A DNA stretch of 64,000 nucleotides from Ariolimax columbianus (Eukaryota > Mollusca > Gastropoda > Stylommatophora > Arionidae): assembly GCA_036924085.1 (NCBI GenBank), contig JAVGWX010000003.1, positions 115,416,764 to 115,480,763 of the forward strand. The letters run 5' to 3'. Positions 31,013 to 41,105 of this stretch are shown one piece after another. Positions within the stretch are counted from its first letter, which is position 1. Every line of letters starts with the position of its first letter. The position numbers and the translations under genes are program-made. The notes under the pieces were generated by a model that made no database searches, was not told where the DNA came from, and saw nothing but the letters and a program-made list of their open reading frames with translations.

Positions 31013-31449
31013 ATTTCGTTCCACTTTCTAATCACGTCCCTAGCCCCCCGCCTGTTCCATCTTATAACGCTTCGCCACAATTGCTTCCCAGCACTAACAT
31101 GCCTCCTTCAAACAACATTGCTCTACCTCCTGTGGCAGTCTTGAGCGGCCCAACCCATCCACCGGCACAGCCCGCTGCTCCAGAAGTCGTATATGTTGCA
31201 CCTGGATACAGCTTCCCTGGAGGCTACGTAGAACAAGAGTTTGGAGCTGCTCAGCCAGCACAAGTCAATTACCCTCCCCCGCAAGCCAACAACGTCCCAC
31301 AACCAATCAATTACCCTCTCCCAACAGTCAATTACACAACACCACAGTTGAGTTACCAAGTCTCCTAGATTGTTTACGAACCACATGTGATCAACTACCA
31401 GCCATTGCACGTCTATACTCGTCGTCTGGCGTCCATGGAGCCTCCGACA

Positions 31450-31860
31450 GTAAGTAGCTCATTTTAACCACGTCAGTGGAACCCAATCAGACGTTAGCTC
31501 ATTCAGTTGCAGAAGAAAACTTTTCAACCTGACAAGCACCTTCTAAACGTAATTACAAAACTCATTAGCACTGAAATCATGTATCTAGAACTCATTTATT
31601 AGTAGACATACGTTAGCTCTCTTCCGTACTTGAGCACGTGATCTGCAATCATACTATTAGAATAATCACATTTACGCTATTTACTTGAATAGCTGTCTGC
31701 CGGCTGCGTTTGGGGTGAGCACAATTTATCACAGTCTGTTTTGTATTTACAGCGTACTCTGGCCCTTACGACATACGCTTGCTGAACTCTTATTATGATT
31801 GAAAAAAAGTAAGCCAAGGTAGATTCCCTAGGGAGAAATCTAGTAGGAACTTACGTGATG
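31450..31860. other. No gene recognised (possible intron)
   Basis: Begins with the consensus donor GTAAGT and contains no coding signature. It would be intron if the proline-rich exon is real. Confidence 0.35.
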
Positions 31861-31874
31861 AACGAATACATGTT

Positions 31875-32233
31875 AGGCTTGGCTTGGCTTCGTTCGTTCT
31901 CAATCTCCCGCTACCAAACCCTGCTTAAGTATCAGATTGTGGTCAAGAGAACAGAATGCGTTGCGTCGTAGTTTACAGCTTGACTCCGATATTTATACCT
32001 TTTGGTTCAACACATCCGACTTCAGCAAGCCTTTTTTTTTAGTACCGGGTTAGCATTCCCTATTCGATCTGTTCTCCTTAGCCAGTTTTCCCTGCTGCAG
32101 CCTGTTATCCAGGATCACCGAGTGGAGGTGTAGAAGGGTCTTGGCAGCTCTGGTTCGCTGGCCCTGACGCTAGCAGTCAGCTATGGGTCGCTGACCACTG
32201 CATCTCATACGCTGCTCAGCATCTTGATCCCTT
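31875..32233 (-). mobile_element. SINE-B full copy with 11-bp TSD
   Basis: On the minus strand this matches the copy at 40704-41105 along its whole length. It starts GATCAAGATGCTGAGCAGC, with TGCAGTGGTCAGCGACCC, GTCAGGGCCAGCGAACC and CACTCGGTGATCCTGGATAAC, and ends in GGGAGATTGAGAACGAACG. A perfect 11-bp repeat GAATACATGTT flanks it at 31864-31874 and 32234-32244. The start has a polymerase III A box-like segment but I cannot find a good B box, so tRNA origin is uncertain. The tail is GAAGCCAAGCC instead of GAA repeats. Confidence 0.88.
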
Positions 32234-32453
32234 GAATACATGTTTTAATGATATCGTTATTGTTAAGTGTGAACAGCGTCATACTTGCAATAAAAATCTT
32301 CTGTTTCCTAGTAATCATGTTTCGAATAACTCCTACCGAACGAAACATTGAACTGCCATTATTGCGATTATGTCCCTTTGCACACTAACATAAAGTTGAC
32401 AGCGACGTGTGTAAAATGTAGAACAGCTGATTAGAGATATGACTCCGGATATG

Positions 32454-32660
32454 GCTGTCGTCGCAGATAGCGGTAGATATGTGCTGTCGTCATACATAGC
32501 GGTAGATATGTGCTGTTGTCACACATGGCGGTAGATATGTGCTGTCGTCACAGATAGCAGTAGATATGTGCTGTCGCCACAATTAGCGGTAGATATGTGC
32601 TGTCGCCACAATTAGCGGTAGATATGTGCTGTCGCCACAATTAGCGGTAGATATGTGCTG
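32454..32660 (+). repeat. 29-bp minisatellite, 7 copies
   Basis: Seven head-to-tail 29-bp units on the consensus GCTGTCGTCACAGATAGCGG then TAGATATGT. The last three units share a CCACAATTAG variant. Confidence 0.95.
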
Positions 32661-32664
32661 CTCA

Positions 32665-33260
32665 GGGATGACGTCAGGATAAAGCTTTTCTAACAGGGTG
32701 AGGGGATTGTATTTTACCGAGCGGAGTAAGGCAAATATGGCGACACCATCCATTATGAGAAAGGTACATGAGATAGTTATGTTCGGGATGGTTTAATTGT
32801 ATTTTTTTTCTTAGGTTGTCCTTATTTATTGAAGTTTTGGTGGCATATAGTTTCTATAGGATCACCCATAGGCCAGACTGCTTAACTCGGTCCCATGATC
32901 GTTAAATATACATTTTAAAACCTGGCCTAAAATTAGCCATTTTTATTACGTAATTTAGCAACAACGAGGAGACATTGTTAACCGACATTTTGCCTAATTC
33001 AGCTGATGCTCAAAATGTCCGCCGCCAGTTGTTACACGTGCGGGAAGTCGGCTTAGTTACTTTCAAAAATTGACGAGTGAATTGTGAGCTGTATTAGCGT
33101 ATTCCTTACCTTCTTTATGGGCTCTCTAAGCTGTTCCACATCGCCAATTTGTTTCCGTCGAAATTCTTTTACAAAACTTCCTAGATACTTTTGTCAGCGG
33201 GGTTAAGATCTGGACTATTTGGTGGCCACCAATTCAGGTCGATATATTCAGGTGTCTTCT
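32665..33260. other. No gene recognised
   Basis: No coding signature. A possible A box-like stretch near 33200 has no matching B box. Confidence 0.4.
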
Positions 33261-33267
33261 TAGTGGA

Positions 33268-33480
33268 TTCCGTGGCAAAGTTGTTACGCCGTCGGCCTCG
33301 TGATCAGGTGGCGTGGGTTCGACTCCGGACTCCGCCGTCTTTTTCATTGGTGCTTGATGCGGAGTCCCCTGCATCTCGTAGTCGCCCCCTAGTTGACTTG
33401 CCATCTAGGTTCGGGCGGCTCGAGACGAGGGAGTAAGGATACAAATTAGCGCAGTAAATCCTCACTAAAAATAGCGATTA
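33268..33480 (+). mobile_element. tRNA-derived SINE (fourth type)
   Basis: The head reads GTGGCAAAGTTGTTACGCCG (A box-like) and GCGTGGGTTCGACTCCGG (strong B box) at tRNA-like spacing. A GC-rich body of about 130 bp follows, containing TTCGGGCGGCTCGAGACG, and the sequence ends AT-rich. No TSD was found by eye. The 81-codon frame over it has no biological support. Confidence 0.68.
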
Positions 33481-33987
33481 CAAATAAATTATGCCATCAA
33501 CGTCTACGATTCGTTTATTTTGTGGTGTTTTTATAATCCATGCCTTCTTCTTTACCCTTCGCTTTCCTGAGACCTCAGTTGCTTTGGCTATCAATGTCAA
33601 ATTCAGGGCCTCAGTTATTGTCTCAATATCTGTCTCTTCGTTATGAACCAAGAGGGGTGCGAATCTTCAAAGCGTACCATCGTAACGAAACAGACGTATG
33701 AGGGCATGCAGTGTAATTTTGAAAAGAATAATTTAGCTTCAGTCTGAGGCTCGCCATGGATGTCTTTTATAATTTGTTCTGTCCCTACTGCCAGTTGATT
33801 GAACTATGAAAGAAACTTCAACAGCCAACTGCAAGTATAGAAGAGGATAGGCAGACTAGCCAAAACATCTCAACGAGTACGTCTAAAGATATTCATAGAC
33901 AGGAAAACCATAAAAATATTGTACACAACTTATAGCAATCTGAGAGAAACACAATCGGTATGAGGTAGGAACATTCACATACCTTAC

Positions 33988-34083
33988 GAGCATCCCATAT
34001 AAGACAGGCCGTGCAGATCGAGCATCCCATATAAGACAGGCCGTGCAGATCGAGCATCCCATATAAGACAGGCCGTACAGATG
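33988..34083 (+). repeat. 32-bp tandem repeat, 3 copies
   Basis: Units at 33988, 34020 and 34052, identical except for one base in the third. Confidence 0.95.
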
Positions 34084-34214
34084 GTCATCTCAACAACAGG
34101 ATCTAAAATGTATGACTGGCCATATTTTGTTGACATCGACAGGGAACTCTAAATTGATAAAAATGAATACCATGTTAAGGATCGTCTTCTCCAATTTAAG
34201 GAGAGAAGACAAAT

Positions 34215-34440
34215 GTCATAATGTTTAAGGGCAGTCTGGTTAACGAGGTGGGAAATCGACGTGATCAACGTAGTAGTGAGAGCTACGCATATGAAGCCAA
34301 GATAGCACAACAGCCTAGAGGACCCGGGTTCAACTGCATCATCACTCTCGGGATATGAAGAGAGCTACTGTAACTCGGGACTTAATGCCCGTTTTGGGGG
34401 AACGCCGCATTGTTTCGAATGCTCACAATGAGTAAGTTTA
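34215..34440 (+). repeat. R-element copy 3 (truncated)
   Basis: Carries R-element blocks from GGCAGTCTGGTTAACGAGG through GTAGTGAGAGCTACG, GAGGACCCGGGTT and CTCTCGGGATATG to TTAATGCCCGTTTT. The 5' third present in other copies is absent. It faces R-element copy 4 in opposite orientation. Confidence 0.72.
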
Positions 34441-34732
34441 CTATGATATTTTGTCCGCCCTGAAAATGACGTTAAGTAGCAGGTTGTGGTTGTTGTAGCT
34501 TTCCTCAAACCCCGAGCGTGCTGATGAAGGTGGACCGGAGTCCTCAATGCAGTTGTGCTATGTTTGACATCATCTTCGTGTCGCTCACTACTACGGAGAT
34601 TACGTCGATCTCCCGCTTCGTTAGCCAGGAATCCATTAAAACAGTCCGTTTCCAGGAAGGGCTACGAGAAAGTCGAGGTGAGGGTCTTGGTCAGTATATT
34701 TTGCCTGACCCTGACTAACATGGCTGATCAGT
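34432..34732 (-). repeat. R-element copy 4, inverted partner
   Basis: On the minus strand this runs from ATGTTAGTCAGGGTCAGG at 34732 through GACCAAGACCCTCACCTCG, GGCTAACGAAGCGGG, CGTAGTAGTGAGCGACACG, CGGTCCACCTTCATCAGC and ACGCTCGGGGTTTGAGG to TTCAGGGCGGACAAAATATC. It is the best-preserved R-element and forms a large inverted repeat with copy 3. Confidence 0.78.
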
Positions 34733-34749
34733 AAACTTTGCATAATATT

Positions 34750-35036
34750 AGCTCCATAGAGGTTCAAAGGTGGACATATTTAGACTGCACTCAGGGCACA
34801 GCAGATTCAGATACCATATATTCAATATTCTAAAGATAGAAGTGCCGATGTCCTGCTGAACTGATAATGTCACTATAGAACATCTGCTACAAGGGTGCCC
34901 AACATAAGAGGAATACAGAAAGCACATATGATTATCGCCAACACGATTCATGGACCAGTTCTGTGAAGATACCAGTAGCTTCATGCTGATCACTTATTAC
35001 TTTAGATATGTTCAAGTTGAGTACGAAGAAGAATAA
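34750..35036 (+). pseudogene. RN-LINE-like 3' fragment
   Basis: The plus strand reads VDIFRLHSGHSRFRYHIFNI (equivalent to the FRLRTGH.RLRY block), then IEHLLQGCPT and YRKHI. It ends with GTACGAAGAAGAATAATG near 35036, the characteristic RN-LINE 3' terminus. The first Cys pair of the Cys/His tail is damaged. No clear TSD was found, unlike the copies at 25.3 and 28.1 kb. Confidence 0.75.
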
Positions 35037-35160
35037 TGCACAGAATGATCCATATTTAAGTTTAATAACACACGACCGCCGAACATCAATTCGGCGACGT
35101 CGTGGACTTTCCATAGTGAAGAAACAATTGTTAGGTCGGCCATTTGTTCCGCGTGCTGGA

Positions 35161-35364
35161 CTAAAGATGGACATGATTGGCGGAATTATGGTGGGCATAG
35201 AACTACAAATGCTAAAGATGGACATGATATGCGGCATTCTGGTGGGCATACAACTACAAACGCTAAAGATGGACATGATAGGCGGCATTATGGTGGGCAT
35301 ACAACTACAAACGCTAAAGATGGACATGATAGGCGGCATTATGGTGGGCATACAACTACAAACG
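35161..35364 (+). repeat. 51-bp minisatellite, 4 copies in an open frame
   Basis: Four 51-bp units (17 codons, LKMDMIGGIMVGIQLQT) lie inside a 177-codon plus-strand frame (35008-35541) that starts within the RN-LINE tail. Units three and four are identical. Sequence outside the repeats has no known domain, so coding is doubtful. Confidence 0.9.
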
Positions 35365-35464
35365 CCCACGTGGTGTGCCCGGGAACAAGATGGAGAGATG
35401 GTTAAAGTCTTTACTTTGGACCATCCGGGTATATCATGGTCAAGACAATATTCCAATTCTACAG

Positions 35465-35525
35465 ATATTTGGTTGCCTGACATTGGGTACACTTTGCCTG
35501 ATAGAATACCAGAATTCGGGGTCCA
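35465..35525 (+). repeat. Dispersed repeat shared with 54.0 kb LINE tail
   Basis: The stretch containing ATTTGGTTGCCTGACATTGG and GATAGAATACCAGAATTCGG aligns with the minus strand of 54035-54090 at about three-quarters identity over 54 bp by eye. At 54 kb it lies immediately downstream of a LINE-derived array. Here the upstream array has an unrelated unit. Confidence 0.45.
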
Positions 35526-35719
35526 AGATGCAACACCGTGAACGAACTGACAAGAGACAGCGACTTATAGCTGGCTGCCTGCGTCATGAAAAGCGAATCA
35601 GAACTGACCAAGTCCTTAATTCATCTCAAAGCGACGACATTGGAAACAGACTTCACAAATGTGGTCTGGCAAAGGTGATCGCAGTGGAAAAGCAAACTAG
35701 GTATAGGTATCCCCACACA

Positions 35720-36425
35720 AAAAACAAGCGAGCTGAAACCGAATGTGCCAGTACGGAAGACACAGATACTTACTTTACTTTCCTTATCCAAGACATCCAG
35801 CAGATCATCCATGCTACAATTCTCCTGGAGGTTTGGACAGATCATCAGAAGGTCCTGGTCTTGCGTTACTCCACATTCGCATGTTTCATCACCCCTGTGT
35901 CCCTATCTTTTCAGGTTTTTCCTGCATCGTGATACACCAGTTCGAAGTCTATTTAGTGACTTCCATGTTACTTAGAGCAGGATATATCCATGTGCAGGTT
36001 CCGTTCGTAACTCTATCAAGGAGACCTGTGTCAGCTGTTTCCAACTTCCGATGAGTCTGTAGGGACTGGGTTGACTGTCAGAAACTTCGTCCTGACTTTA
36101 ATCATGAGCGCTGCACCTGATGTCCGAACAGAGTGTCTTGTGTCATTTACCTGTTTCTCTCTTTCTATCTCTGACGCGACAATTCTTCGTATCTCTAGTG
36201 GCGCTATGCCGATTATGGGGTATATTTTTGTCAGTTGGTGTAGGTTTTAGGCATCCAGTAACTATACGGCCTGTATAGCTTAGCAAACAACTCCTGGTGG
36301 CTTATGGTGTCATATGATGCGCTTAAGTCAATAAAAGTTAATCCTGTGACCTGAGATATCGCAACTTCTGTGTGAACTTTTACATCACTTCACAATGTTT
36401 GTTTTTTCCAAAAGGACACTGAAGA
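35720..36425 (-). pseudogene. LINE fragment, RT with palm deleted
   Basis: Minus-strand blocks are TGLTFIDLSASYDTISHQEL and FAKLY (RT block A, FVDLSAAYDTV), joined to YWMPKTYTN and IIGIAPLEIRRIVASEIERE. They continue with a GHQVQRS/LKSGRSF-type block, a GVTQDQDLLMICPN block, and a CECGVTQ.....CP Cys motif. The FADD box and thumb between block A and the IAPLEIRR block are missing, so there is an internal deletion. The blocks match a Jockey/CR1-like family distinct from the others here. Confidence 0.75.
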
Positions 36426-36644
36426 AGAAGAGTACCAGGATTCAAGTACTTAAGTAGTCAACAAAATCGACTTAACACAATAGCCGTATCTCCCGTCGTG
36501 CAAAATACACGACTAGCGTGTATTCAGTTGCTTAATTCTTAGAATAGACAGAATTGTTATAAAAATAGCGATTCTCAAACAGTTTTTCGGACACACCTGA
36601 GGGTTCTTAATGTATGCGTGAGAGGGGACTGAGAAACCGTACTA

Positions 36645-37065
36645 TCATCTTGAAATGATAAAAATAATGTTTGCTAAAAGACACCATGGTACGATAAAGG
36701 TAACGTTGGTCAAACGATACCTCAATACGATAAAAGTGTAGTAGGTTACGTGACACCTTAGTAAGATAAAGGTACAGTTGGTCACAGGACATCTTAGTGA
36801 GAAAAAGTTAAAGTTGGTCAAATGACACATTAAAGAGATAAAGATAAAGTTGGTCACATGACACTTTGGTAAGATAAACGTAAAGTTGGTCACATGACAT
36901 CTTGATATAATAAAGGTAAAGTTAGTCCCACGAAACCTTGATATAATAAAGGTAAAGTTGGTCACATGACATCTTGATATAATAAAGGTAAAGTTAGTCC
37001 CACGAAACCTTGATATAATAAAGGTAAAGTTGGTCACACGACATCTTGATATAATAAAGGTAAAT
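36645..37065 (-). repeat. 36-bp minisatellite with 72-bp higher-order unit
   Basis: About 11 units of 36 bp built on GGTAAAGTTGGTCACATGAC plus ATCTTGATATAATAAA. In the 36890-37065 part, two unit types alternate (GTTGGTCACATGACATC versus GTTAGTCCCACGAAACC), giving a 72-bp higher-order period. A minus-strand frame (130 codons) is open because the unit is 12 codons. Confidence 0.93.
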
Positions 37066-37069
37066 GTAA

Positions 37070-37640
37070 CCCATTAACAGATACTGCTATTGCAGATAAC
37101 ATATTAAAGACTTCACTGTCCAAGTCTCAGTTAGTGTGTTATTTGGTGGCAAGGACGCTTCCTCTCTGAGGAAGTCGTGTCGATCTAAACTATAAGATGG
37201 TGAGGTACCAATTTACAGCTAGATAACAGTGACATTATTTGCCTGTTTTGCCGTTTTAGGCAAGCTTCATATCCATACCGCCACTCGTACTTTCATAAGA
37301 TAGTTCACATACAAATTGTGACAAGTGATTAGCTTTCATATCTGCATAATTTCTTGACGTTTTCTTTTGTCAAAATTCAATCTGCGGTAAAAGTGGACCC
37401 ATCGGAAATAGAGACGACACACGCATTTGGTCTGCACCGTCTAAAAGTTGATATGAATGAATGTAGTGTTATAAGATTTGAGTTGATCAATTCTTCACCT
37501 TATATAGAAACAGCTAACAGAGTAGTCTATTTGGCTAAATGACAGCGATTCAAATACTTGATAACTTTGAAAAAAAAAAATATATTTATTGAAAACCTAG
37601 TTTGGGAATACTGCGCGTCTGTTGTTCGTCCATCGTAATC
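37070..37640. other. No gene recognised
   Basis: No domain or repeat match. The short plus frame at 37354-37542 has no known motif. Confidence 0.4.
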
Positions 37641-37649
37641 GATGAAGAC

Positions 37650-37787
37650 CACTTTGTCAGCATTCACTGTATGTAAACTGTTATCATATCAGCATTCACT
37701 GTAAACTTTTCTCATGTCAGCATTCACTATAAACTGTTCTCATGTCAGCATTTACTGTAAACTGTTCTCATGTCAGCATTCACTGTT
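37650..37787 (+). repeat. 28-bp tandem repeat, about 5 copies
   Basis: Units of TCAGCATTCACTGTAAACTG plus TTCTCATG. The sequence just before it (CGATGAAGACCAC near 37642) also occurs near 56665. Confidence 0.9.
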
Positions 37788-37984
37788 CGAATGTGTTCAA
37801 AGATGGCTAAATAGGTAAATCTGAGTTTTGAATTGTTTGTTGCACTTTGTACAGAGAAATAAGACCTCTCCTTCCACTGAGGTTGAAGAAGAATTGATGT
37901 GATCTGACTTGCTGAGGGATCGTCTCTCGATGGCCTCATCTGTTCCTGATGTCTCATGTTTCTGAACACCCTCAGCAAAAGTGC

Positions 37985-38265
37985 CGCGTTACTCTGTGCG
38001 ATTGGTAGCGATTTTTTCCCAGTCATCGTGATTAATAACGCATTGGATCAATGATTTCTTGAACGTATCATTGTACCTTTTCCATTTCCAGCCGCTTTCT
38101 CTCTTACTATTTTGGAGTTCACCATAGAGGAGCTTTTTTGGTAGACGTTGATTGGACATGCCTATCACATCGCCAGCCCATCTCAGCTGTGCTGCACATA
38201 TCATGGTGTGTATAAAGGACATTCTCGATCGCCCGAACACATCTATATTTGGCACAATGTCATGC
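37985..38265 (-). pseudogene. LINE C-terminal fragment
   Basis: The minus-strand frame reads VFGRSRMSFIHTMICAAQLR, then WAGDVIGMSNQRLPKKLLYG and ELQNSKRESGWKWKRYNDTF. It ends INHDDWEKIATNRTEWR-like. This matches the C-terminal region (RWAGHVVRM...RLPKKLLYGEL...KRYKDTLK) of the LINE at 43544-46746. No RT is attached, and a plus-strand LINE of another family abuts it at about 38300. Confidence 0.82.
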
Positions 38266-38299
38266 CATCTGTGTTTCCGTATGGGCCAAATGTTCCCTT

Positions 38300-39600
38300 T
38301 TAGTCATGGACTGCATCTTCTACAATTTTTGCCGTCCAATCACCGTGGACTACCAATATGCCTTTTTTTTTGGTGTTTCGGTTATCAGACTCGGCAATCA
38401 GACTCGGAAACAAAGAAACTAATAACCGGGGTCTCAGGCTCCTAGAATTTGCACAATGCAATAAGCTGTTGGTAGCAAACACGTTTGGGTTTAACATGCC
38501 GTCTAGACGCTGTATATGGCATAACCCAACAAATGAAGGTCACAGCCAAATTGATTATATACTCGTCCAGAGGAGGTTTAGATCTAGCATCAACACCGAC
38601 AAAACGAGAAGTTTCCCCGGAGCGGATATAGGAAGCGACCACGATCTTGTTATCATGACTATGCGTCTGCGATTTAAGGGATTCGCAAAGAAAGATGTGA
38701 CTTGACTAGTTTTGCCTGGGCAAACTAAAAGACCCAACAATCATCGAAGTATTTCAATCAAGGATAGGAAGGAGATTTGTTCCACTGTTGGCTCTCAAAG
38801 AGAGACTGGATACCGATACACTATCAGAGTCTCTTAACCCAGCTCTCACAGATACAGCAACAGAGATCCGGGGATGCCACCAAACTAAAAAGAAGCCGTG
38901 GGGGACCAAAGAAATTCTGGACCTTTGTGATAGAAGAAGGTCACTAATAAACCAAAATCATCCACCTGATGAGGTTCGCAGATATAAAGCGGACAAGAAA
39001 AGGATACAACAAAAGATGAGAGAGGCGAAAGAAGCTTGGATATGTGATCAATGTACAAATATCGAAGAGAGATTAAACAGAAATGACGCTAAAGGAGCAT
39101 ACAAGGTTGTCAAAGAACTGGTAACACCAAGACAATGCAGGAACTTTATGATCCAGGATAAAAGCGGCAAGTACCTTATTGAGGACAATGACGTACTTTC
39201 ACGATAGACAGAGTACTGTTCCGAGTTATTCAACTATGAGGGACGATGAACCTGAGAAAATAATCCCTCCAACATCAAGAACTATACAGAATAACCAACT
39301 GATAACGAAGGATCAGTTAGCTGCAGTGGTAAAGACATCGAGAAAAGGGAAGGTACCCGGCGTGGACAATATACCAGCAGAACTCTTTCAGGCAGGTGGG
39401 GAAGTATGGGTGGAAGGCCTGACACACATCTGCAACAAAATATGAGCGACAGGAAACTGGCCGGCACATTCCCAAAATACCAGCGTAATATGCTCGAATG
39501 TGAACAACGCCAAGACAAAGTTTCTTCCCTGCTTCAAGATCAATGCGCACGACTTTGAAAGACACGAAAACATAATGACTTCTACCTAACCTTTTAACGA
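38300..39600 (+). pseudogene. LINE endonuclease end, linker and RT start
   Basis: The plus strand carries NNRGLRLLEFAQCNKLLVAN, GHSQIDYILVQRRFRSSINT and FPGADIGSDHDLVIMTMRLR, the SDH end of an APE endonuclease. A long basic linker follows (38788-39207), then NDAKGAYKVVKELVTPRQ, KVPGVDNIPAELFQAGGEVW and LTHICNKI, the start of RT. It is truncated before the YRPI and catalytic boxes. Frame changes at about 38705, 39205 and 39443 disable it. It is a separate family from the fragment just upstream. Confidence 0.82.
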
Positions 39601-39787
39601 CGTTCCAGCTTGGATTGCAGTCATAAATTGAACGTGACAGGAAACACACTCCCGTACTTAGGTAAACTAAAATTGTGTATGTACGAGTATCGAGTCGCTG
39701 TCGCGCGATAGGTTTCTATGATTATGTAGAAGGCACTATTATACTAGTGTATCTGTGTATGTATGTATGCATGTATGTGTGTATGTA

Positions 39788-40105
39788 GAGGGTCGCTGTA
39801 GTCAAGAGGTTAAGACACTCGCCTCTCACAGTGATGAACGGAAACGGTGGGCGATCGAATTCCGCAAGTTTCAAGCGACCTCTGGTCTCAGGGGAGGTAA
39901 GACCAGAGTGTTTGTATCCCCAGTTACCTCCAGTTGTCTCGACCAATAGTCTTGCCACTTATTCAATGTAACTCGGGATAAGAGTTAGATTGATGACCAG
40001 CGCATATTTCTTCTCACTATAATCCAAAGACAGCGGACATCACATTATTAAGACATAACCGCATGATGTTGTGGCCATCAACGCTTCGCGATGGGCAATA
40101 ACTTT
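39788..40105 (+). mobile_element. tRNA-derived SINE with (TATG)n tail
   Basis: The head reads GGGTCGCTGTAGTCAAGAGG then TTAAGACACTCG (A box-like) and GGGCGATCGAATTCCGC (B box-like). The body includes TCTGGTCTCAGGGGAGGTAA and TTGTGGCCATCAACGCTTCG, and the element runs into a TATG repeat. No ORF is present. It resembles the T-element only in the head. Confidence 0.65.
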
Positions 40106-40106
40106 A

Positions 40107-40290
40107 TGTATGTATGTATGTATGTATGTGTGTATGTATGTATGTATGTATGTGTGTGTGTATGTGTGTGTGTATGTATGTATGTGTGTATGTATGTATG
40201 TGTGTATGTATGTATGTGTGTATGTATGTGTGTATGTATGTATGTGTTGTATGTATGTGTGTATGTATGTATGTATGTATGTATGTATGC
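40107..40290 (+). repeat. (TATG)n tetranucleotide array
   Basis: About 180 bp of TATG and TGTG units. The Met-Tyr-Val-Cys frames on both strands are artefacts. Confidence 0.97.
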
Positions 40291-40339
40291 ACGCATTTAT
40301 CTAAGTGATATCGATTCTTAGAAACAGAAACAGAATATA

Positions 40340-40703
40340 GTATAATAGTTTTATTGATTACACCAAGGCATTTGATTACTTAAAAGATCAGATTGAGGAG
40401 AATCATGATATATATGGGGATTCCAGTACATCTAATCCATCTAATCGAAACATTAGATCAGAAACAGCAAGAGTTTGTCAGAGTATCTGGTGCAGCATTA
40501 GATTGGTTTGAAGTACAGCTGGGAATAAGATAAGGACGTATCTCTCCCCATATTTATTTAACTTGTATGCAGATATCACAATGAGGCATGTTAGAGAGAA
40601 TGAAAATATCGAAAGTTTCAATCCCTTTACAATCGGCCGATACAAAATCCCATGGCTAATATAACGCAAATGATACTGTGATATTATCAAACAGTCAGAA
40701 GGG
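40340..40703 (+). pseudogene. RTE-like LINE RT, first half
   Basis: The plus strand reads FIDYTKAFDYLKDQI (RT block A), IRMRQGR-like and LSPYLFNLYADITMRHVREN blocks, and a degraded VILSNSQKG region. The same family occurs at 18085-18955 and 51345-51965. The reading is broken by several stops and then by the SINE-B insertion at 40704. Confidence 0.8.
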
Positions 40704-41105
40704 ATCAAGATGCTGAGCAGCACATGAGCTGCAGTGGTTAGCGACCCATAGCTGACTGCTAGCGTCAGGGCCAGCGAACCATAGCTGTCAAGACCCTTCT
40801 ACACCTCCACGCGGTGATTCTGGATAACAGGCTGCAGCAGGGCAGACTGGCTAAGGAGAAGGGATCGAAGAGGGAATGCTAACCCGGTACTAAAAAAATG
40901 CTTGCTGATGTCGGATGTGTTGGACCGAAAGGTGCAAATATCGCAGCCAAGCTGTAAACTACGACACAACGCATTCCGTTCTCTGGACTACATTCTGCTA
41001 CTTAAGCCCTTTCATGGTTTGGTAGTGGGAGATTGAGAACGAACGAAGAAGAAGAAGAAGAAGAAGAAGAAGAAGAAGAAGAAGAAGAAGAAGAAGAAGA
41101 AGAAG
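40704..41105 (+). mobile_element. SINE-B full copy, inserted in LINE
   Basis: The best plus-strand copy of SINE-B, running from ATCAAGATGCTGAGCAGC through TGCAGTGGTTAGCGACCC and GTTGGACCGAAAGGTGCAAA to GGGAGATTGAGAACGAACG and a (GAA)n tail of about 60 bp. A perfect 15-bp repeat AAACAGTCAGAAGGG flanks it at 40689-40703 and 41106-41120. Removing the insert rejoins the LINE reading exactly (…SQKG/LEQI). Other copies lie at 31875-32233 and 27885-28052. Confidence 0.95.
41044..41105 (+). repeat. (GAA)n tail of SINE-B
   Basis: Uninterrupted GAA/AAG repeat forming the 3' tail of the SINE-B insertion. Confidence 0.95.

Larger units (their letters stand above)
30572..31449 (+). pseudogene. Proline-rich possible host exon
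   Basis: Frame 2 upstream reads PYPRFGHLVVGQNFGQ, a poly-Pro stretch from a C29 run, and PLGQTPNFGQFPVRPLP, then meets a stop in a 35-bp tandem repeat. Frame 1 is open from 30886 and reads Pro/Tyr-rich sequence including QVNYPPPQANNVPQPINYPL and a TVNYTTPQLSYQVS block. A TAG at 31366-31368 follows, then the same frame resumes with IVYEPHVINYQPLHVYTRRL to ACA/GTAAGT at 31449/31450. That is a consensus splice donor at a codon boundary. The composition suggests a secreted or matrix proline-rich protein. Two lesions make it a pseudogene, an allele or an assembly error. Confidence 0.45.

Noticed and set aside
30809..31024. Val/Trp-rich minus-strand frame
   Set aside because: Antisense of the CCA-rich microsatellite and the 35-bp repeats.
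32454..32660. CRISPR-like array
   Set aside because: Units are contiguous and carry no unique spacers, and there are no cas-like genes. It is a minisatellite.
33268..33340. Possible tRNA gene
   Set aside because: The strong B box is followed by a SINE-like body, with no matching 3' acceptor arm.
33810..33985. LINE-like fragment (AKTSQRVRLKIFIDRKT region)
   Set aside because: There is weak resemblance to a LINE C-terminal block, but only one short block and no supporting context.
33988..34083. CRISPR-like array
   Set aside because: Three direct 32-bp repeats with no spacers.
40071..40321. Met-Tyr-Val-Cys-rich proteins
   Set aside because: Low-complexity translations of (TATG)n.
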